This document shows, in pieces, positions 55,210 through 62,474 of a stretch of 64,000 nt of DNA. The stretch is from Tannerella sp. (lineage in GTDB: Bacteria; Bacteroidota; Bacteroidia; Bacteroidales; Tannerellaceae): assembly GCA_031271805.1 (NCBI GenBank), contig JAISUX010000091.1, forward strand, positions 29,753 through 93,752. The letters run 5' to 3'. Under the pieces are notes generated by a model. The model saw only the letters and a list, made by a program, of their open reading frames with translations, was not told the DNA's origin and made no database searches. The position numbers were made by a program, and so were the translations under genes. How positions within the stretch are numbered: the stretch's first letter is position 1; every line of letters starts with the position of its first letter.

Positions 55210-56259
55210 ATGAAAACAAAAATTTTTTTAACGCCTCTTTTTATCGCTTTATTACTCTGCGTACAAACAATTTATTCTCAAGATTTTGACCCATGGGGAC
55301 AGGGCGGCGCTATTCCTCCGAGCCGCGATGCCAACAAAAAAGCGATGCCTCTCATCCGCGTTGAAGGCAATAAGTTCGTCGATGCCGACAACAAAACCGT
55401 ACTCTTTCGCGGATTGTCGATATCCGACCCGGATTTGCTTGTCAGACAGGGACATTGGGGCAAAAAACATTTCGAGAAAGTTAAGGAAATGGGCGTAAAT
55501 TTAGTCCGTCTCCCCGTGCATCCTGCGGCTTGGCAGGCAAGAAAGGCTGATAAATACGTACAACTGCTCGATTCGGCGGTTACATGGTGCACCGAACTAA
55601 AAATGTATGTGATAATCGACTGGCATTCAATCGGAAACCTCGAAATGGAGATGTTTGAAAACCCGATTTACATCACCACAAAAGCGGAATCATACGATTT
55701 TTGGCGGAAAATATCGCAGCATTTCAGCGGACATAACACCGTCGCTTTCTACGAATTGTTCAACGAGCCGACAACGTTTGGCGGAAGGATGGGCGTCTGC
55801 TCATGGAGCGACTGGAAAAAAATAATGGAAAATATCATCGCCGTCATCCGCTCTTACGACAAAGAAACAATACCTTTGGTTGCCGGTTTCGATTGGGCTT
55901 ACGACCTCACTCCGATACGGCAGGAACCGATAAATGCTGTGGGTATAGGCTACGTTACCCATCCGTATTCCAACAAACGCACCAAACCGTGGGAGCCTAA
56001 ATGGGAAGAAGATTTCGGGTTTGCCGCATCAACCTATCCTGTTATGGCTACAGAATTTGGGTTCGATGACGTCTCGCCAGTATCGCTTGACGACGCCGGT
56101 CATTACGGCAACAGCATCATCGGATATCTCGAAAGCCGGGGAATTTCATGGGTTGCATGGTGTTTCGACCCTTCATGGCGACCGGTGATGCTAAAAAACT
56201 GGGATTACGAACTCAGCAACAGCGGCGCCTTTTTCAAACAGGCATTTCAGAAAAAATGA
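55210..56259 (+). CDS. GH5-family endoglucanase/mannanase-like glycoside hydrolase
   Basis: A 349-aa TIM-barrel enzyme with signal peptide (ending near TIYSQ). The acid/base Glu186 is in FYELFNEPT and the nucleophile Glu282 in PVMATEFGF. The conserved RLPVHPAAW (Arg on strand 2), IIDWHSIGN (His on strand 3) and HPYSNKR complete the clan A active site, and WVAWCFDPSW holds the strand-8 Trp. Unlike the neighbouring GH9 it has no T9SS tail, so it may work in the periplasm. It lies 18 bp after the GH9 gene and closes the PUL. GH5 members act on cellulose, beta-mannan or mixed-linkage glucan; the choice is not readable here. Confidence 0.93.
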   Translation: MKTKIFLTPLFIALLLCVQTIYSQDFDPWGQGGAIPPSRDANKKAMPLIRVEGNKFVDADNKTVLFRGLSISDPDLLVRQGHWGKKHFEKVKEMGVNLVRLPVHPAAWQARKADKYVQLLDSAVTWCTELKMYVIIDWHSIGNLEMEMFENPIYITTKAESYDFWRKISQHFSGHNTVAFYELFNEPTTFGGRMGVCSWSDWKKIMENIIAVIRSYDKETIPLVAGFDWAYDLTPIRQEPINAVGIGYVTHPYSNKRTKPWEPKWEEDFGFAASTYPVMATEFGFDDVSPVSLDDAGHYGNSIIGYLESRGISWVAWCFDPSWRPVMLKNWDYELSNSGAFFKQAFQKK

Positions 56260-56334
56260 CCGTTTTTCACCCCCTTATATCATGACTAATTTTTGACTAC
56301 ATCAAAAAAATAATCGTAAATAATTATAATTCTG

Positions 56335-56365
56335 TTGCATATTAAAAATATATTATGTACCTTTG
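56335..56365 (+). promoter_or_regulatory. promoter of rpsA
   Basis: TTG (56335-56337), 20 bp, TACCTTTG (56358-56365). Transcription near 56371 leaves a leader of about 60 nt before the ATG at 56432, which may be where S1 autoregulates. Confidence 0.7.
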
Positions 56366-56431
56366 CACCGCTTTTTTTATATAGAGAGTGGTAACATATT
56401 GTCTAACTTATTAATTTGCAGAGATTTAAAG

Positions 56432-58210
56432 ATGGAAAGTTTAAAAAACATTGTCCCGAACGAAGATTTCAATTGGGATTCGTACGAGAAAGGGGATGAC
56501 CTTACTACGGGAAAGAACGCAGAGGAGTTAACCAAGACTTACGACGAAACCTTGAGTACGGTGAAGGACAAAGAGGTTGTTTTAGGTACCGTGACCGCTA
56601 TGAACAAACGTGAAGTTGTTGTGAATATCGGGTTCAAATCGGACGGCGTAGTGCCAATGTCCGAATTTCGTTACAACACCGACTTGAAAATCGGTGATCA
56701 AGTCGAGGTGTATATTGAAAATCAAGAAGACAAGAAAGGTCAACTTATCCTTTCACATAAGCACGCTCGCGCAGCTCGTTCATGGGATCGCGTCAACGAA
56801 GCGCTTGATCGGGATGAAATCATCAAGGGATTTGTCAAATGTCGCACTAAGGGCGGTATGATTGTCGATGTATTTGGAATTGAGGCCTTCCTGCCCGGTT
56901 CGCAAATCGACGTCAAGCCTATTCGCGACTATGATGTTTTTGTCGGTAAAACCATGGAATTTAAGATTGTTAAAATCAATCAGGATTTCAAGAATGTGGT
57001 TGTTTCGCACAAGGCTCTTATCGAAGCCGAGCTTGAACTTCAGAAGAAAGAAATCATCTCAAGACTTGAAAAAGGCCAGGTTCTGGAGGGTACGGTCAAG
57101 AATATCACTTCGTATGGCGTATTCGTTGACCTCGGCGGTGTGGACGGTCTGATTCATATCACAGACCTCTCTTGGGGTCGCGTTTCGCATCCTGAAGAAA
57201 TAGTTCAACTCGACCAAAAAGTCAATGTCGTAATTCTTGACTTTGACGATGAGAAGAAGCGTATCGCATTAGGTCTCAAACAGTTAACGGCTCATCCGTG
57301 GGATGCTTTAGATAAAGACCTCAAAGTAGGCGACATCGTGAAGGGTAAAGTAGTTGTCATGGCAGATTACGGCGCGTTTGTAGAAATCGCACCGGGCGTC
57401 GAAGGCCTGATTCATGTTTCGGAAATGAGCTGGACGCAACATCTTCGTAGCGCTCAGGATTTCATGAAAGTCGGCGACGATGTCGAAGCAGTCATACTCA
57501 CATTAGACCGCGACGAGCGCAAGATGTCGTTAGGCGTCAAGCAGCTTAAACCCGATCCGTGGGATAATATCGAAGAACGGTTCCCGATCGGCTCGACACA
57601 TAAGGCTAAGGTTTGTAATTTCACTAACTTCGGCGTTTTCGTTGAAATAGAAGAAGGCGTTGACGGACTGATACATATTTCCGACCTTTCCTGGACAAAG
57701 AAAGTCAAACATCCGAGCGAATTTACGGCTCTCGGCGCCGAAATAGATGTTCAAGTGCTTGATATCGACAAGGAAAATCGTCGTTTAAGCCTCGGCCACA
57801 AGCAACTCGAAGAAAACCCATGGGACGTATTCGAATCCGTATTCACGGTCGGATCGATTCACGACGGCACGATTATCGAGACAATGGACAAAGGCGCAGT
57901 CATCTCACTGCCCTACGGCGTCGAAGGCTTTGCAACCCCCAAACATCTTGTCAAAGAAGATGGCACTCAAGCCAAACTTGATGAGAAACTTCAATTCAAG
58001 GTTATTGAATTTAACAAGGAAGCGCGTCGTATAATCCTGTCCCATAGCCGCATTTTTGAAGACGAACAAAAGACGTCGAAGAAAGAAGACGGCAAAAAAG
58101 GCTCGAAAAAAGAAGCCCTTCCGCAATCTTCCGTCGAAAAGACGACCCTCGGCGATATCGAGGAACTTGCCGCCTTGAAGGAGAAGATGGAAGTTGACGC
58201 CAAGAAATAA
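56432..58210 (+). CDS. rpsA: 30S ribosomal protein S1
   Basis: A 592-aa protein of six S1 (OB-fold) RNA-binding repeats, for example LGTVTAMNKREVVVNIGFKS, EGTVKNITSYGVFVDLGGVD with GLIHITDLSWG, GKVVVMADYGAFVEIAPGVE and AKVCNFTNFGVFVEIEEGVD. Each repeat ends in the usual hydrophobic DLSW or EMSW element. S1 brings mRNA to the 30S subunit; Bacteroidota lack strong Shine-Dalgarno use, so it is important here. The start at 56432 (MESLKNIVPNEDFNWDSYEK) matches Bacteroidota S1 and lies after the promoter. The C-terminus is Lys/Glu-rich. A strong terminator follows. Confidence 0.96.
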   Translation: MESLKNIVPNEDFNWDSYEKGDDLTTGKNAEELTKTYDETLSTVKDKEVVLGTVTAMNKREVVVNIGFKSDGVVPMSEFRYNTDLKIGDQVEVYIENQEDKKGQLILSHKHARAARSWDRVNEALDRDEIIKGFVKCRTKGGMIVDVFGIEAFLPGSQIDVKPIRDYDVFVGKTMEFKIVKINQDFKNVVVSHKALIEAELELQKKEIISRLEKGQVLEGTVKNITSYGVFVDLGGVDGLIHITDLSWGRVSHPEEIVQLDQKVNVVILDFDDEKKRIALGLKQLTAHPWDALDKDLKVGDIVKGKVVVMADYGAFVEIAPGVEGLIHVSEMSWTQHLRSAQDFMKVGDDVEAVILTLDRDERKMSLGVKQLKPDPWDNIEERFPIGSTHKAKVCNFTNFGVFVEIEEGVDGLIHISDLSWTKKVKHPSEFTALGAEIDVQVLDIDKENRRLSLGHKQLEENPWDVFESVFTVGSIHDGTIIETMDKGAVISLPYGVEGFATPKHLVKEDGTQAKLDEKLQFKVIEFNKEARRIILSHSRIFEDEQKTSKKEDGKKGSKKEALPQSSVEKTTLGDIEELAALKEKMEVDAKK

Positions 58211-58233
58211 ATACATATTACGAGGTTTATATT

Positions 58234-58276
58234 AAAGACGCCCACATTTGTTTTTAAGTGCGGCGTCTTTTTTTTG
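58234..58276 (+). terminator. Rho-independent terminator of rpsA
   Basis: Stem of nine pairs (58234-58242 with 58262-58270) with a 19-nt loop, ending in a T-run continuing to 58275. It excludes an early start for the next gene. Confidence 0.85.
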
Positions 58277-58284
58277 TGAAATTA

Positions 58285-58316
58285 TTTGGTTATACCCTCG
58301 ACTTGTATTATTTTTG
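58285..58316 (+). promoter_or_regulatory. promoter of the small membrane protein gene
   Basis: TTTG (58285-58288), 20 bp, TATTTTTG (58309-58316), 18 bp before ATG 58335. A near-perfect Bacteroidota promoter placed just after the rpsA terminator. Confidence 0.7.
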
Positions 58317-58334
58317 CAAGAAATTTTTATTGAT

Positions 58335-58961
58335 ATGAAAAGGAAATTAGTTTATTCGGACATTTTAAGGACAGTGTGGAAGGCTCTCCTGTCGCAAATC
58401 TGGCTGTTAGCCGGGCTGACTATCGGCATTACGATTATAATCTCGCTCCTCTTCATTTTCGCCGTCCCCGCTAAAGGCGAAACGCTTAGGATGAGCGGCA
58501 TAGTAGTATTCGCCATCTGCTTCTTTCTTTGCGGCATCTTTTATATGGGATTTTTGAAAAACTGCTTCCAGACGCTCGACGGCGAGGAAGCGCAATTCTC
58601 GGCTTACGGACAGGTCTCACGTAAGATTATTGAGTTTATTGTCGCCTACATAATCCTATCCATCATCGTTTTTGTCGGCACATTATTTCTTGTCATTCCG
58701 GGAATTTACCTCGCGTTGAGACTGCAATTTTTCGTTGCCGCAATGGTCGAAGACAACGCCGGCATATTCGAATCCCTAAAACGCAGTTGGGATATTACGC
58801 GGGGATATACGCTTGACCTGTTCGTACTTTCGCTTATCTCGATTGCGATATTTATGATAGGAATGATTGCATTTTTAGCGGGCATCTTCGTAGCTGCCCC
58901 TATGACTGAACTTATTTACTGCGCTACATATCGCAAACTAACCTCTCCCATCGCTACATAA
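58335..58961 (+). CDS. DUF975-like integral membrane protein
   Basis: A 208-aa protein with about five hydrophobic segments (LLAGLTIGITIIISLLFIF, IVVFAICFFLCGIFYMGFLK, IVAYIILSIIVFVGTLFLVI, FVLSLISIAIFMIGMIAFLA). The block FLVIPGIYLALRLQFFVAAM followed by SLKRSWDITRG is shared by uncharacterised membrane families (DUF975, glycerophosphodiester phosphodiesterase membrane-domain type). No catalytic motif is visible and no function is proposed. The start at 58335 follows from the promoter at 58285-58316 and the upstream terminator. Confidence 0.8.
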   Translation: MKRKLVYSDILRTVWKALLSQIWLLAGLTIGITIIISLLFIFAVPAKGETLRMSGIVVFAICFFLCGIFYMGFLKNCFQTLDGEEAQFSAYGQVSRKIIEFIVAYIILSIIVFVGTLFLVIPGIYLALRLQFFVAAMVEDNAGIFESLKRSWDITRGYTLDLFVLSLISIAIFMIGMIAFLAGIFVAAPMTELIYCATYRKLTSPIAT

Positions 58962-58991
58962 AATAAATAATAATTCATAATAAGAAAAACT

Positions 58992-60068
58992 ATGGTATTG
59001 AAAGAAAAATTCAAATGGTCGCTCGTCGTACCGACCAGTATGGGCATCCGCCTCACGCCTACTGCACAGGGGCAACCGATTCACACAAGCAATTATCTCT
59101 TTATGCAGGCCACAAGCGCCGAGACTAACGTCGCCAACGTGCCTGCTTACCTCGGATTGCCGGTAAAAGTGCTGACAACCTTTGTGAAAGGCAGTCCGAT
59201 AGCGCAGTTTATCAAGGACAACCTCCGTAGCCGCAACCTCGCCTACGAAGGCAAGGAAGTGGAACAAGGCGGTCCGTGGGGCTACCGGCATCAGATCAAC
59301 ATCGCCGACAGCGGCTTCGGCTCGCGCGGTCCGCGTGTGTGGAACGACCGCAGCGGAGAGGTAGGACGTACACTCAACGTCAAAGACTTTGATTTGGAGC
59401 GGCTTTTCGGTAGCGAAGGAGTACAGATACTTCATCTGTCGGGACTTATCGGCGCCCTTTCGCCCGAGACAAGCCGTTTCTGCCTTGAGCTGGCGCGTGC
59501 GGCGAAAAAATACGGCACAGCCATCTCGTTCGACCTCAATTACCGTGCGTCGTTCTGGAAAGGTCGCGAACAAGAATTGCACGAAATTTTCAGCGAGATA
59601 GCCTCAATATCGGATGTTTTGGTCGGTAATGAGGAAGATTTCCAACTCTGCCTCGGCATTGAAGGGCCTGAAGCCGGCGGTAAGGATATCGGCGCCAAGA
59701 TTGAGAGTTTCAAGGGGATGATACGCAACGTGAAGAAAACCTACCCCGGCGCGTCCGTGTTTGCAACGACGCTTCGCGAGGTCGTCAGCGCTAATAACCA
59801 CCTCTGGGGCGCTATCATGCTCGAAGGCGATAATTGGCATGTTATTGAACCGCGTCCGATCAATGTTCTCGACCGTATCGGCGGTGGCGATGGTTTTGTC
59901 GGCGGTCTGCTTTACGGCATACTGCGCGGCTGGGAGCCTGTCAAATGGGCGCAGTTCGGTTGGGCTACCGGCGCACTGGCGACGACCTTCCTAACCGACT
60001 ATGGACAGCCGGCCGACGAAGACCAGGTCTGGAGCATCTGGGGTGGTAATGCACGTGTACTGAGATAA
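58992..60068 (+). CDS. PfkB-family sugar kinase (KDG-kinase-like)
   Basis: A 358-aa ribokinase-fold enzyme. SAETNVANVPAYLGLPVKVL is the N-terminal substrate-side motif; ISFDLNYRASFWKG is typical of 2-keto-3-deoxygluconate kinases; the C-terminal phosphate-anion-hole motif reads DRIGGGDGFVGGLL with the catalytic base Asp300 (GGGD rather than the usual GAGD). It phosphorylates a sugar or sugar acid with ATP in the cytoplasm. It precedes by 13 bp a LarA-like gene, so a route for sugar acids is inferred. Length and motifs fit KdgK best, but other PfkB substrates are possible. Confidence 0.87.
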   Translation: MVLKEKFKWSLVVPTSMGIRLTPTAQGQPIHTSNYLFMQATSAETNVANVPAYLGLPVKVLTTFVKGSPIAQFIKDNLRSRNLAYEGKEVEQGGPWGYRHQINIADSGFGSRGPRVWNDRSGEVGRTLNVKDFDLERLFGSEGVQILHLSGLIGALSPETSRFCLELARAAKKYGTAISFDLNYRASFWKGREQELHEIFSEIASISDVLVGNEEDFQLCLGIEGPEAGGKDIGAKIESFKGMIRNVKKTYPGASVFATTLREVVSANNHLWGAIMLEGDNWHVIEPRPINVLDRIGGGDGFVGGLLYGILRGWEPVKWAQFGWATGALATTFLTDYGQPADEDQVWSIWGGNARVLR

Positions 60069-60081
60069 ATAGTCATAAAAT

Positions 60082-61347
60082 ATGTTATACTACCAACAAG
60101 GCGCCCGTAACAAGGCTTTCGGGCATGATGAGATCAAAAAGATACTCTTCGAAACATTCGATCGGCTGGGAACACGTCGAAAAGTCCTCGCCATACCGCC
60201 CGATTTCACCCGCTTTCACTCGCGGGCGGGAGAATTGACACGTTATGCTTACGAGTACTACGGCGAGCGGCTGACTGATATTATGCCCGCGCTCGGCACT
60301 CACTTCAAGATGACTGATGCGGAAATTGAAAAGATGTTCCCCGGCGTGCCCAATTCGCTGTTCAGGGTACACAATTGGCGTGATGATGTCGCAACAGTGG
60401 GAGTTGTCCCCGGTGATTTCATCAGGGAAGTATCCGAAGGCGCAGTCGATTACGATGTGCCGGTGCAGGTCAATAAATTGCTGCTCGAAGGCGGCTTTGA
60501 CCTTATCCTTTCGCTCGGTCAGGTTGTGCCTCACGAGGTTATCGGCATGGCGAACTATAACAAGAACATTTTCGTAGGCGTCGGCGGCTCGGAATGTATC
60601 AACAAAAGCCATTTTGTCGGTGCGGCTTACGGCATGGAACGCATCATGGGACGTGCTTCAAACCCCGTGCGTAAAGTCCTTAACTATGCATCCGAAAACT
60701 TTACTAATAACCTGCCTATCATCTATTTACAAACCGTGGTTTCGGAAGGAGAAGATGGACTTCAGATGCGTGGACTCTATATCGGCGATGATTTCGAGTG
60801 TTTCGAAAAAGCGGCGGCGTTATCGCTCGAGACCAACTTCAAGATGGTTGACCGCGAGTTCAAGAAAGTTATTGTCTATCTTGATCCTGAGGAGTTCCGC
60901 AGTACATGGCTCGGCAACAAGAGCATTTACCGTACCCGTATGGCTATTGCCGACGGTGGCGAACTCATTGTTCTCGCACCCGGACTACACCAGTTCGGCG
61001 AAGACCCGACCAACGACAAGCTGATACGCAAATACGGCTATGTCCACACGCCGCAGGTGCTGCAATATGTCCGCGAGAACCAAGACTTGCAAAACAGCCT
61101 CGGCGTCGCAGCTCACCTTATCCACGGCACATCGGAAGGCCGCTTTAGCATCACATACTGCCCCGGACACCTCTCACGGGAAGAAATCGAAAGCGTCGGC
61201 TTCAATTATGCCGAACTTGATGCGATGCTTCAGAAGTACGACCCCTCGACACTAAAAGACGGCTGGAACAGGGTTGACGATGAGGAGATCTACTATATCT
61301 CAAACCCCGCATTGGGGCTTTGGGCTTATCGTGAACGCTTCCATTAA
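60082..61347 (+). CDS. LarA-like (DUF2088) nickel-pincer racemase/epimerase homologue
   Basis: A 421-aa protein of the lactate-racemase superfamily, whose enzymes use a nickel-pincer nucleotide to epimerise 2-hydroxyacids. Recognisable parts: AIPPDFTRFHSRAGELT (N-terminal domain), PALGTHFKMT (equivalent of the LarA catalytic His108) and VVPHEVIG (equivalent of His174). The cofactor-lysine region, GGRK in LarA, reads GVGGSECINKSHF here; the Lys is kept but shifted, as in more distant homologues. LarA relatives include hydroxyacid racemases and a gluconate 2-epimerase. With the KDG-kinase-like gene 13 bp upstream, a sugar-acid substrate is the most likely (inference). No larB, larC or larE is present in the window. 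Confidence 0.8.
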   Translation: MLYYQQGARNKAFGHDEIKKILFETFDRLGTRRKVLAIPPDFTRFHSRAGELTRYAYEYYGERLTDIMPALGTHFKMTDAEIEKMFPGVPNSLFRVHNWRDDVATVGVVPGDFIREVSEGAVDYDVPVQVNKLLLEGGFDLILSLGQVVPHEVIGMANYNKNIFVGVGGSECINKSHFVGAAYGMERIMGRASNPVRKVLNYASENFTNNLPIIYLQTVVSEGEDGLQMRGLYIGDDFECFEKAAALSLETNFKMVDREFKKVIVYLDPEEFRSTWLGNKSIYRTRMAIADGGELIVLAPGLHQFGEDPTNDKLIRKYGYVHTPQVLQYVRENQDLQNSLGVAAHLIHGTSEGRFSITYCPGHLSREEIESVGFNYAELDAMLQKYDPSTLKDGWNRVDDEEIYYISNPALGLWAYRERFH

Positions 61348-61354
61348 GCCGGCT

Positions 61355-62248
61355 TCACTCTGAGGCGGCGGCAGCGTCGCGGATATATTCGAACATCTTA
61401 CCGATACGTTCACGCTCGTTACCGCTTCCGAGCGTCTCAATTGGCACGTACCCGTGATAATTATGGCGGCGCAGGATGTCGATCACACGCTTGACATCAG
61501 TCTTCGTTTCCACACCGTTGATATACAGGTTTTCCTTGATCTGCCACGAAACGGCATACCGGATCGTCTGCTCAATCTCGCGGTATGGATCGGTGCGGTA
61601 ACTACCGATATCAATCATCAATCCCACAGCGTCGGTTTTTATCAGTGCAAAGAGGTTTTCGACATCCGCAGCCGTTCTCAGGAAGTCGTTATGATTCTGT
61701 ACGGCGAGCGTGATACCGTATTTCTTCGCAAACTCCCCACATTCGTCGATCGCAAGCGCCACCTGCTGCGCCGTCTGAGACCAGGTTCGACCCTCAGGCA
61801 CTCCATTGCCGGAAAAAATCCGCAACGTCGAAGCACCCAACTTAGCCGCCACAACAACCCAATCCTTGACTAATTGCTTCTCCTTCGCCAACGAATCCGC
61901 GTCCGACAACGTGAAGTCATTCCTCACTCCCGTCCCGGCAAACTGGACGCCCTTCCTGAAAGCCCTGTATTTAAGCCTGTTGATATACTCATCGGAAGGC
62001 GTTGCCGGATATCCCTTGAAATAATATCCGGTAGCGTCAATGGCCGCAAACCCTATCTCCGAGCAATAATCAATCACGCTCTCAAGCGTCTCCTCACCTT
62101 TGTTCAACGGCGTGTTGAACGAATACAAATTCAAGGTAATCTTGATCCTGTCCCGAATATCCGAGACACCCGATGATTGCCCGAAAGCCATATTCCCAAG
62201 CGCCAAACCCAAAACCAAAACATTAAAACCGAAACTTCTCATAACCAT
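61355..62248 (-). CDS. exported sugar phosphate isomerase/epimerase-like TIM-barrel protein
   Basis: A 297-aa xylose-isomerase-like TIM barrel (AP endonuclease family 2 fold). Metal and substrate residues are suggested by LAVQNHNDFLRTA, GLMIDIGSYR and the closing GYVPIETLGSGNE; in such barrels Glu, Asp, His and Glu bind a divalent metal. It has a signal peptide (MRSFGFNVLVLGLALGNMAF), so it works outside the cytoplasm, as many Bacteroidota relatives do. ATG 62248 is preferred because the residues before it do not belong to the signal sequence; ATG 62272 and 62242 are alternatives. It converges with the LarA-like gene, 7 bp between stops. The substrate is unknown. Confidence 0.85.
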   Translation of the reverse strand: MVMRSFGFNVLVLGLALGNMAFGQSSGVSDIRDRIKITLNLYSFNTPLNKGEETLESVIDYCSEIGFAAIDATGYYFKGYPATPSDEYINRLKYRAFRKGVQFAGTGVRNDFTLSDADSLAKEKQLVKDWVVVAAKLGASTLRIFSGNGVPEGRTWSQTAQQVALAIDECGEFAKKYGITLAVQNHNDFLRTAADVENLFALIKTDAVGLMIDIGSYRTDPYREIEQTIRYAVSWQIKENLYINGVETKTDVKRVIDILRRHNYHGYVPIETLGSGNERERIGKMFEYIRDAAAASE

Positions 62249-62296
62249 ATAAATTAAACGTACTTGTTGCAAAGCATTTCATTAGTTTGATGACAG

Positions 62297-62304
62297 CAAA
62301 GATA
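62297..62304 (-). promoter_or_regulatory. -7 promoter element of the TIM-barrel gene
   Basis: On the minus strand TATCTTTG, a perfect -7 box, about 48 bp before ATG 62248. No clear -33 TTG was found. Confidence 0.45.
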
Positions 62305-62435
62305 TAAAATAAATTGGAGTGAAATTGTTACACCGTAGTAAAAATTTTTGCGGAAAAATTATCTATGTCAAAAAATGTCAAACGACTGATGTAAATTTGC
62401 AGACGGATTTAAATTAAAATGTAAAAATTATTTAG

Positions 62436-62443
62436 TATTTTTG
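62436..62443 (+). promoter_or_regulatory. -7 promoter element of cas12a
   Basis: TATTTTTG fits the Bacteroidota consensus and gives a start near 62450, about 25 nt before the cas12a ATG. A second candidate, TAAATTTG at 62392-62399, lies further upstream. Neither has a clear TTTG at -33. Confidence 0.45.
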
Positions 62444-62474
62444 TAGTCAGAAAAATAAATATAAATACAACGGC

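Noticed and set aside
62273-62474. CRISPR array or tracr-like RNA before cas12a
   Set aside because: No repeated unit or matching anti-repeat is present; only promoter-like boxes are seen. Cas12a does not need a tracrRNA.
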